Assembly: GCA_031553225.1 (NCBI GenBank)
Contig: JAVBLU010000002.1
Location: 1 to 27,503 of the forward strand
Direction: 5' to 3'
Length of the DNA stretch: 27,503 nt
Source of the DNA: JAVBLU01 sp031553225
GTDB taxonomy: Bacteria; Bacillota; Clostridia; Christensenellales; UBA1750
Shown: positions 21,775 through 27,503 of the stretch, in pieces
Layout of the letters: each line of letters starts with the position of its first letter
Numbering within the stretch: the first letter of the stretch is position 1
The notes under the pieces: generated by a model
Database searches by the model: none
Told to the model about the DNA's origin: nothing
Seen by the model: the letters and a program-made list of their open reading frames with translations, nothing else
Translations under genes and position numbers: made by a program

Positions 21775-23550
21775 ATGGCGGCATTTCAAACGATCAAGCA
21801 CGAAGTAGACTTCTGCGTGGTGGGCGGCGGGCTCTCCGGCCTGTGCGCGGCCGTCGCGGCGGCGCGGCACGGCGCACGCGTGGCGCTCATGCAGGATCGG
21901 CCCATGCTGGGCGGCAACGCTTCCAGCGAGGTGCGGATGTGGGTGTGCGGCGCACACGGCGAAAACAACCGCGAAACGGGCATCATTGAAGAACTGATGA
22001 TGGAAAACTACTACCGCAACCCGTATAAAAACTATTCCATCTGGGATTCCATCATGTTCGAAAAGGCCCGCTTCCAGCCGGGCGTCGAGCTAATCCTCAA
22101 CTGCTCCTGCCTGGACGCGGTCATGGACGGCCAGCGGATCGTTTCCATCCGCGGCTGGCAATCCACCACACAGAAGTACCACGAGGTGACGGCGTCCATC
22201 TTCGCCGACTGTTCGGGCGATTCCGTCCTGGCCCCGCTTACGGGCGCCGAGTTCCGCATAGGCCGTGAGGCCAGCGCCGAGTTTGGTGAGGACATCGCCC
22301 CGCCCGTGGCCGACCAGCGCACCATGGGCATGAGCTGCCTCATCCAGGCGCGCGAGACCACCGAAAAGCGCGAATACATCCCGCCCTTCTGGGCGGAGAA
22401 GTACACCAAGGAGATGCTCCCGCACCGTCGCCCGCACTTGAAGTCCGACATGCGGCGCGGGGAAAACTTCTGGTACCTTGAGCTGGGCGGTATGGGCAAC
22501 TCCATCGACGACACGGAAAAGCTGCGCGACGAGCTGTTGGGCGTGGCCTACGGCATGTGGGACTACGTGAAGAACTCGCCGGACTATGAAGGCAAGAACG
22601 ACAACCTGGACCTGGACTGGATCGGCATGCTGCCCGGCAAGCGCGAGAGCCGCCGTTATGTCGGCGACTACATAATGACGCAAAACGACGTGCGGGCCGA
22701 AGGCAAGTTTGACGACATCGTGGCCTACGGCGGCTGGACCATGGACGATCACCATCCGGGCGGATTCCGCACGAGCGAAAAACCCACCATCTTCCACCCC
22801 GCTCCCTCCCCTTTCGGCATCGCCTACCGCTGCATGTACTCCAAGAACATCGCCAACCTGATGTTCGCCGGACGCAACATCTCGGTTACGCACGCCGCCA
22901 TGAGCGCCACGCGCGTTATGGCCACCTGCGCCACCATCGGTCAGGCCGTGGGCACGGCCGCCGCCATCGCCACGCAGCACGGCACCTCGCCGCGCGGCGT
23001 ATACGAAAAGCACCTAAGGCAGCTGCAGCAAACGCTCATGCTGGACGACAGCTGGCTTCCCTTCGCCCAGCGCGAGCTTTCGGCGCTTACCCGCGAAGCC
23101 AGCCTCGCCTCCAACGGCGCAAACGCCGAAGCGCTGCGCTGCGGCGTGGACCGCCCGCGTCCGGGCAGCAATAACGTTTGGACCGGCGGCGAGGGCGCGT
23201 ATGCGGCCTACTCCTTCAGCAGCCCGCGCCGGGTCGCGCGGGCGCGTTTCGTGTTCGACAGCGACCTGGAGCGCGTTACGCAGCCCGAGGGCGAGTTCCA
23301 CCGCAAGCCCATGTACGCCAGCTACTTCCTGGACGCTAAGGCCACCTACGTGCCCAAGACCATGGTCCGCGATTTCCGTCTGGTGCTCACCCTGGCGGAC
23401 GGCGGCACCAAGACCGTCGAAGTAAAAGGGAACTATCAACGCCTGGTGTTCGTGGACATCGACGAGGACGTCACCGCCGTGTGCTTCGAGCCGACCGCCA
23501 CCTGGGGCGGCGAGCAGTACCGCGCCTTCGCTTTCGACCTGCTCCCTTAA
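21775..23550 (+). CDS. FAD-dependent oxidoreductase (FAD_oxidored family)
   Basis: 591 residues. A Rossmann FAD-binding motif, VVGGGLSGLCAA (15-26), is followed by QDRPMLGGNASSEVRMWVCG, the family hallmark. FADCSGD lies mid-protein, and NLMFAGRNISVTHAAMSATRVM near residue 365-385 is the second FAD contact. The final 130 residues are beta-rich and look like a jelly-roll carbohydrate-type module. Family members often sit in sugar or polysaccharide degradation loci in Firmicutes and Bacteroidetes; the substrate here is unknown. GGAGGGTGG lies just before ATG 21775. It is monocistronic with a strong terminator. Confidence 0.9.
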   Translation: MAAFQTIKHEVDFCVVGGGLSGLCAAVAAARHGARVALMQDRPMLGGNASSEVRMWVCGAHGENNRETGIIEELMMENYYRNPYKNYSIWDSIMFEKARFQPGVELILNCSCLDAVMDGQRIVSIRGWQSTTQKYHEVTASIFADCSGDSVLAPLTGAEFRIGREASAEFGEDIAPPVADQRTMGMSCLIQARETTEKREYIPPFWAEKYTKEMLPHRRPHLKSDMRRGENFWYLELGGMGNSIDDTEKLRDELLGVAYGMWDYVKNSPDYEGKNDNLDLDWIGMLPGKRESRRYVGDYIMTQNDVRAEGKFDDIVAYGGWTMDDHHPGGFRTSEKPTIFHPAPSPFGIAYRCMYSKNIANLMFAGRNISVTHAAMSATRVMATCATIGQAVGTAAAIATQHGTSPRGVYEKHLRQLQQTLMLDDSWLPFAQRELSALTREASLASNGANAEALRCGVDRPRPGSNNVWTGGEGAYAAYSFSSPRRVARARFVFDSDLERVTQPEGEFHRKPMYASYFLDAKATYVPKTMVRDFRLVLTLADGGTKTVEVKGNYQRLVFVDIDEDVTAVCFEPTATWGGEQYRAFAFDLLP

Positions 23551-23574
23551 CCTCATACCGAAGCGCGCTTCGCG

Positions 23575-23602
23575 AAGCCCCGCCGCAAGGCGGGGCTTTT
23601 TT
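23575..23602 (+). terminator. Intrinsic terminator
   Basis: A 9-10-bp GC-rich stem (23576-23584 with 23589-23597), GCAA loop and T6 run, 25 bases after the FAD gene stop. Confidence 0.93.
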
Positions 23603-23612
23603 GGTCATGCGG

Positions 23613-23660
23613 AATTCAAGAAACCCTCACACGTCCGTCACATCAACGAGATATGCTGTG
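23613..23660 (+). promoter_or_regulatory. Response-regulator-type promoter, copy 1
   Basis: TCA cores recur every 11 bases: TTCA (23615-23618), CTCA (23626-23629) and GTCA (23637-23640), the last inside CCGTCAC (23635-23641). GAGATATGCTGTG (23648-23660) follows, containing a TATGCT -10. The same arrangement lies upstream of the response regulator at 24392. Tandem 11-bp repeats replacing a -35 are typical of OmpR/PhoB-class activation. Confidence 0.65.
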
Positions 23661-23711
23661 TATGGGCTTCCGCAGGAAGCACTGATTGCCCCACCGGAAA
23701 GGATGATGCCA

Positions 23712-24206
23712 ATGAAGCTGCACAAGACATGGATCGCCCTGGGACTAGCCGCCGCCCTGGGTATCACCGCAACCACGGCTCTGGCCGCCGACGGCGCCAC
23801 CAAAACCGATCTGCCTTATGAAAAACGGCCGGCCATAACCGATGAACAAAAGGCCAAGATGGAAGCCGATCGCGCCGCCATAAAGGAGAAGCAGGACGCC
23901 GTCAAGGCGAAATGGGCCGCTATGACGCAGGCGCAGAAGGATGCCATCTACAACCTTCTGGATCAGCAGGTTACCGTTGAGAACCAGCTGATCGACCAGT
24001 ATGCGGCAAACGGCCTGCTGGACGCGGACACCGCCAAGACCATGAAGGACCGCAACACCCAGCAGGCGGCCAGCCTGCGCTCAAGCGGCGGCATGCCCGG
24101 CGGCATGGGCATCGGCGGAGGCGTTCCCGGCATGGAGCTTGGCGGCCACGGCCAGGACGGCAGACGTCCGTCCAAGGCGACCCCATCCACGCTCCCCGCC
24201 AACTAA
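23712..24206 (+). CDS. Exported DUF2680/YckD-like protein
   Basis: 164 residues. A signal peptide is clear (MKLHKTWIALGLAAALG, cleavage after ALA near residue 25). The mature part begins with helices (TDEQKAKMEADRAAIKEKQD), then VTVENQLIDQYAANGLLDADTAKTM, the pattern of DUF2680/YckD exported proteins. It ends in a Gly/Met/Pro-rich tail (GGMPGGMGIGGGVPGM) and a basic end. The function of the family is unknown; related Spy/CpxP-like helical proteins act in envelope stress. ATG 23712 fits AAAGGA 8 bases upstream; 23703 and 23706 are alternatives. Its promoter matches that of the two-component genes that follow. Confidence 0.8.
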   Translation: MKLHKTWIALGLAAALGITATTALAADGATKTDLPYEKRPAITDEQKAKMEADRAAIKEKQDAVKAKWAAMTQAQKDAIYNLLDQQVTVENQLIDQYAANGLLDADTAKTMKDRNTQQAASLRSSGGMPGGMGIGGGVPGMELGGHGQDGRRPSKATPSTLPAN

Positions 24207-24258
24207 GCGCAGCGCTGCCAAGCCGCAGCACAGCCATATCCGCCCCTCTCTACTCTGC

Positions 24259-24289
24259 CGCCCGCACCCTCTTCGGGGGCGGGCGCTTT
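24259..24289 (+). terminator. Weak terminator after DUF2680-like gene
   Basis: A 7-bp stem (24259-24265 with 24279-24285), one mismatch, 3 more pairs and a 5-base loop, followed only by TTT. Confidence 0.45.
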
Positions 24290-24308
24290 CTGCGCGGGTT
24301 TAACAGTG

Positions 24309-24356
24309 CGTTCATACCGCCGTCACCCGGCCGTCACATTGTAGAGATACGCTGTG
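24309..24356 (+). promoter_or_regulatory. Response-regulator-type promoter, copy 2
   Basis: Two perfect CCGTCAC heptamers (24320-24326 and 24331-24337) are 11 bases apart, with a weaker TTCA (24311-24314) a further 11 bases upstream. GAGATACGCTGTG (24344-24356) follows at exactly the same distance as in copy 1. The -10 would be TACGCT. This suggests autoregulation by the downstream response regulator. Confidence 0.7.
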
Positions 24357-24391
24357 CGTGGCATATTTGGAAGCAAGCGGGGTGACGGCAA

Positions 24392-25063
24392 ATGGCGCGG
24401 CTGCTCATTGTGGACGACGAGACGAAGATCCGCGAACTCATCCATAAATACGCACGGTACGAAGGCCATAGCGCCGCCATGGCGGAGAACGGCCTGCAGG
24501 CTATCGCCATGTCCGGGCGGGAACCCTTTGACCTGATCGTCATGGACGTAATGATGCCGGAGCTGGACGGTTTTTCCACCGTGCGCAAAATACGCAAGGA
24601 ATCGGACGTTCCGGTGCTCATGCTCTCCGCGCGCGGCGAGGAGTACGACCGCATCCACGGCTTCGAGCTAGGCATCGACGACTATGTCACCAAACCTTTT
24701 TCTCCCAAAGAACTGATGCTGCGCATCGAGGCAATTCTCAGGCGGGCACGCCCGGCCGCCGCCGGCCGGCACGACGTATGGAGCCGCGAGGGCCTGTGCG
24801 TGGACGCCACCGCGCGTACCGTAACGGTGGACGGCGAGGAAGCCGCCATGTCACCCAAGGAATACGACCTGTTCTTCTATCTACTTAAAAACCGCAACAT
24901 AGCCCTCTCGCGGGAAAAGCTGCTCAGCGACGTATGGGGATACGACTTCTTTGGAGACGACCGCACGCTGGACACACACATCAAGCTCCTGCGCAAATCG
25001 CTCGGGCCGTACGCCAAAATCGTGGTAACGCTGCGCGGCATGGGCTATCGCCTGGAAGGGTGA
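24392..25063 (+). CDS. OmpR/PhoB-family response regulator
   Basis: 223 residues. The receiver domain (1-118) has the acidic pair in VDDE, phospho-acceptor Asp in IVMDVMMPELDG (about D52) and Lys in TKPFSP. The C-terminal winged helix (about 128-223) has LSREKLLSDVWGYDF, DTHIKLLRKSLG and TLRGMGYRLEG. It is the DNA-binding partner of the kinase encoded 3 bases downstream. GGGGTGA lies about 10 bases before ATG 24392. Direct repeats in its own promoter and in that of the DUF2680-like gene are its probable binding sites. Confidence 0.95.
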   Translation: MARLLIVDDETKIRELIHKYARYEGHSAAMAENGLQAIAMSGREPFDLIVMDVMMPELDGFSTVRKIRKESDVPVLMLSARGEEYDRIHGFELGIDDYVTKPFSPKELMLRIEAILRRARPAAAGRHDVWSREGLCVDATARTVTVDGEEAAMSPKEYDLFFYLLKNRNIALSREKLLSDVWGYDFFGDDRTLDTHIKLLRKSLGPYAKIVVTLRGMGYRLEG

Positions 25064-25066
25064 ACG

Positions 25067-26479
25067 ATGAGCATCAAAGGCAAGGTCTTCCTCTACCTGC
25101 TCGCCTTCTGCGCGCTGCTGCTGGCCCTTCTTTGGCTGTTTCAGGTGACGCTGCTGGAGAGCGTCTATCGTCAGGTAAAGCTTGCCGAGGCCAAGGCCGT
25201 AATGCGCACGCTGGAGGAACGCCTGGGCAGCGAGGATTTCCAGCAAACCGTGGACCGTCTGGCGCAGGAGCACGACTTCACCATCTGGGTGGGGCCCGCC
25301 TCGTCGCCGGAACAGCGCCGGGTGGCCGACGCCGCCCGGCGCAGCGGGGGCGAGCTGCTGGAGTATCCAAAGACGGAAACGCTCCCACATGCGGAGCCGG
25401 GCCAGCCGCCCGGCACACCCAAACCGATGCACGTCCCCCAGCCCATGCGCATCTCCTATGCCAAGATTATGGAGCGGCCGGGCGAAAGCGCAAGCCTGCT
25501 GCTCATCACAGCGATGATCTCACCCGTAACGGCCACGGTGAGCACGCTGCGCTTTGAGCTGTACGCCATCACCGCCATCATGGTGCTCTTTTCTCTAGCG
25601 CTCGCCCTGCTCATCGCCCGCCGGGTTGCCCGGCCCATCGAGGCCGTCAACGCCGCCGCCAAGCAGCTGGCAAAGGGCAACTACAACGTCTCTTTTGCAA
25701 CAAAAGGCTACCGCGAGATCAGCGAGCTGTCCCACACGCTGAATGTGGCGGCGCGCGAACTCAACACGGTGGAGCGCCTGCGCCGCGAGCTTATCGCCAA
25801 CATATCGCACGACCTGCGAACGCCGCTCACACTGATCGGCGGCTATGCCGAGGCGATGCGCGATCTGCCCGGCGAAAATACGCCGGCCAACGCGCAGGTC
25901 ATCGTGGAGGAGGCGCGCCGCCTCTCCTCTTTGGTGAGCGCTGTGCTCGACCTGTCCAAAATGCAGTCCGGCAGCCGACCGCTCCGCTTATCGCCTTACA
26001 ATCTGACAAAGAGCCTGCGCGACATCGTCAACCGCACGGCTGCGTTCGTTAGGGATCAGGGGTATACGATCAGGATGGACGCCGACGAGGACGCCGAGGT
26101 GACGGCGGACGAGGAGCTGGTGGCTCAGGCGTTCTACAACCTGCTCATCAATGCCCTCAACCACACGGGGCCCGATCAGTGCGTGCATGTGTGGCAAAAG
26201 GTGGAGGACGGTGACGCCCTGCCGCGTGTCACCATCCATGTGACGGACACGGGCAAGGGCATCGCCCTGGACGACCTCCCCCGCATCTGGGAGCGGTACT
26301 ACCGCACCGAGGAGAACCATGCGCGCGCCATCGCCGGATCCGGCCTTGGCCTGTCCATCGTGCAGACGATCGTCCAACAGCACGCGGGACAGTGCGGCGT
26401 GCGCTCCGAGCCCGGACACGGCAGCACCTTCTTCCTCACTCTGACCTGCACCGCGCATTATCCGCGCGAAACCGCGTAG
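25067..26479 (+). CDS. Membrane sensor histidine kinase
   Basis: 470 residues. TM1 (8-29), an extracytoplasmic region (30-162) with a Pro-rich stretch near 105-128, TM2 (163-185), HAMP (186-238), HisKA with H248 in ANISHDLRTPLTL, and HATPase_c (about 350-465) with NLLINALNHT (N box), VTDTGKGIALDD (G1) and GSGLGLSIVQ (G2). All motifs for an active kinase are present. It starts 3 bases after the response regulator stop, with AAGGG 6 bases upstream, so the two are coupled. The signal is unknown; the exported DUF2680-like product may act as accessory or target. Confidence 0.95.
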   Translation: MSIKGKVFLYLLAFCALLLALLWLFQVTLLESVYRQVKLAEAKAVMRTLEERLGSEDFQQTVDRLAQEHDFTIWVGPASSPEQRRVADAARRSGGELLEYPKTETLPHAEPGQPPGTPKPMHVPQPMRISYAKIMERPGESASLLLITAMISPVTATVSTLRFELYAITAIMVLFSLALALLIARRVARPIEAVNAAAKQLAKGNYNVSFATKGYREISELSHTLNVAARELNTVERLRRELIANISHDLRTPLTLIGGYAEAMRDLPGENTPANAQVIVEEARRLSSLVSAVLDLSKMQSGSRPLRLSPYNLTKSLRDIVNRTAAFVRDQGYTIRMDADEDAEVTADEELVAQAFYNLLINALNHTGPDQCVHVWQKVEDGDALPRVTIHVTDTGKGIALDDLPRIWERYYRTEENHARAIAGSGLGLSIVQTIVQQHAGQCGVRSEPGHGSTFFLTLTCTAHYPRETA

Positions 26480-26648
26480 CCCGCGGCTGGTCTCCAGCCC
26501 CTCCTTCCCCGCCGCCGCCTGCGCTTGCATCCTCCTTCATGAAAAAACATGCGAATGCCTCTTGCTTCCCGCGTCGATATCGGCTATAATACGCCATGTG
26601 CCATTTCTCCGGCGTCGCATGCCTCACGCTGCAATACTGCCCTATTTT
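26480..26648 (+). other. Intergenic region before tRNA-Thr
   Basis: A short 6-bp hairpin (26485-26499) lies just after the kinase stop. It is followed by the tRNA promoter described separately. No gene is seen. Confidence 0.5.
26562..26590 (+). promoter_or_regulatory. Promoter of the tRNA-Thr region
   Basis: TTGCTT (26562-26567), 17 bases, then a perfect TATAAT (26585-26590). The first tRNA copy, the truncated one, begins about 52 bases after the expected start. Confidence 0.7.
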
Positions 26649-26690
26649 GCTCTTATAGCTCAGTCGGCAGAGCGCGTCCTTGGTAAGGAC
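26647..26690 (+). pseudogene. Truncated tRNA-Thr copy (5' 42 nt)
   Basis: Bases 26649-26690 are identical to the first 42 bases of the intact tRNA-Thr at 26782, from the acceptor 5' strand through the anticodon stem (the identity begins 2 bases earlier at 26647). Sequence then diverges abruptly, so the T-arm and the 3' acceptor strand are missing. The copy cannot fold as a tRNA. It could be a recombination remnant of an integration event or a partial tandem duplication. Confidence 0.9.
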
Positions 26691-26781
26691 AAAGCCATGT
26701 TGACGAAGAAACCCGCGGATAGGCGGTTCGCGGCCTCGAACAAACGGATTTGACCCTTAAAAATACCCTAAAAAGAATCTT

Positions 26782-26857
<76 letters not shown>

Positions 26858-26858
26858 C

Positions 26859-26893
26859 AAAAAGCCCGTAAACAGTGCGTTTGCGGGCTTTTT
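26859..26893 (+). terminator. Intrinsic terminator of tRNA-Thr
   Basis: The 15-bp arms 26859-26873 and 26879-26893 have one G-U pair and a 5-base loop, and the right arm ends in TTTTT. Confidence 0.9.
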
Positions 26894-26909
26894 CTATTCC
26901 CCAAATGAC

Positions 26910-27263
26910 ATGATTGGAGCTGGTACCAGTAAGGATGAGCTCAACCTTTTGCACAACCAAATCAACCTGTTCAATGGTCTATCTGCGTCCCCTCTCGTCG
27001 GTGGCCTAATCGACAAGGACATCGATGTCCTACGCATCCTCGACCAGTACGAGTATTAATACGAAGCCGGAAACTATGCTCAATGCGTCTTCATGGTCAA
27101 GCTGTTGTTCCTCATCACCGATCACCCGTTGCCGCCGGAAATGGATGCGTTAACCGCCACTCCCGAAGGTGTGGCAATGATGGCTCTTGAGTTTTTCGCG
27201 GACTTCCAGGACATTCATCAAGAGATCATTGAGGGGACCGACGACGAGAGCATACCCAAATAA
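26910..27263 (+). pseudogene. Mobile-element hypothetical ORF interrupted by an in-frame TAA
   Basis: From ATG 26910 the frame reads MIGAGTSKDELNLLHNQ and ILDQYEY, then TAA at 27057-27059 (codon 50). The same frame continues with YEAGNYAQCVFMVKLLFLIT, DHPLPPEMDAL and a helical acidic end to TAA 27261-27263, 117 coding positions in all. Both sides of the stop look like one helical protein, so a nonsense mutation is likely. No ribosome site is seen before ATG 26910 or before the internal ATG 27093. It ends 17 bases before parA. I cannot name the family; small helical proteins beside parA are common in conjugative elements. Confidence 0.55.
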
Positions 27264-27280
27264 CGAGACAGGAGGCTCCC

Positions 27281-27503
27281 ATGTCCAAGACCATCGCAAT
27301 CTGCAACCAAAAGGGCGGCGTCGGGAAAACGACGACCGCCCTTAATCTTGGGGCTGGACTGGCCAACGAGGGCAAGCACGTCCTCGTGGTCGATCTGGAC
27401 GCCCAAGCCAACCTCACCATGTCGCTGGGCCAGCAACTCCCCGACCGCCTCGAAAACACCATCGCCACGCTCATGGACTGCCAGATCAACGATAAAACGC
27501 CCC
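27281..27503 (+). CDS. ParA/Soj-family ATPase (3' partial)
   Basis: 74 residues before the window ends. The start is set by GGAGG 5 bases before ATG 27281. The deviant Walker A motif KGGVGKTT (residues 11-18) and VVDLDAQANLT (Walker A' region) define the ParA/MinD superfamily that partitions plasmids and chromosomes. Position beside a tRNA rather than near an origin, the lower GC of the adjoining bases, and the lack of dnaA/parB context suggest an integrated conjugative element or plasmid-like island. The chromosomal Soj is an alternative that cannot be excluded from 74 residues. Confidence 0.92.
   Translation, partial: MSKTIAICNQKGGVGKTTTALNLGAGLANEGKHVLVVDLDAQANLTMSLGQQLPDRLENTIATLMDCQINDKTP

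Overview
The window reads as a chromosome segment of a high-GC, spore-forming Firmicute, most likely a gut-type clostridial lineage. The support is a complete sporulation sigma factor SigK with its pro-sequence, an exosporium-style collagen-like protein, a small spore-type protein, BlaI/BlaR1-type regulation, Shine-Dalgarno sites of the AGGAGG type before nearly every gene, and extended c-di-GMP enzymes. Species cannot be fixed from this sequence. Near the right edge the base composition drops, and a ParA gene follows a tRNA-Thr. This looks like the start of an integrated mobile element.

Layout. 1-768: 3' part of a collagen-repeat protein with a BclB-like C-terminal domain, followed by three hairpins and a 39-codon ORF. 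1150-2193 (-): UroD/MtaA-like protein. 2484-4640 (-): PAS-GGDEF-HD-GYP protein. 5038-5241 (+): small Sm-like protein. 5307-7511 (-): operon of YqeG-type HAD phosphatase, short prepilin peptidase, endonuclease IV-like TIM barrel, and a small Cys-rich gene that appears frameshifted. 8120-10107 (+): amidotransferase-like protein and M24 peptidase pair. 10226-12201 (-): glycosyltransferase and SigK. 12323-14274 (-): BlaI/BlaR1 pair with a clear operator; BlaR1 carries an unusual C-terminal domain. 14368-19508 (-): PAS-GAF-PAS-GGDEF-EAL protein, MATE transporter, metallo-hydrolase, a probably frameshifted small ORF, and a DUF2164 protein. 19721-21621 (-): serpin lipoprotein and BioY. 21775-23550 (+): FAD oxidoreductase. 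23712-26479 (+): exported DUF2680-like protein plus an OmpR/histidine-kinase pair. 26649-26857: truncated and intact tRNA-Thr copies. 26910-27503: stop-interrupted ORF and ParA.

How the parts work together. The two-component system and the exported DUF2680-like protein share a nearly identical promoter carrying 11-bp-spaced direct repeats, which points to one autoregulated envelope-response regulon. BlaI should repress its own operon through the palindrome, with BlaR1 as the membrane protease that relieves it. The sigK leader contains an inverted repeat that can hide the ribosome site in read-through transcripts but not in transcripts from the embedded SigE-like promoter. Two multi-domain c-di-GMP enzymes, each with its own sigma-A type promoter, bracket the middle of the window. 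Two small genes appear to need one extra base to restore frame, so real decay or assembly error should be considered for both.
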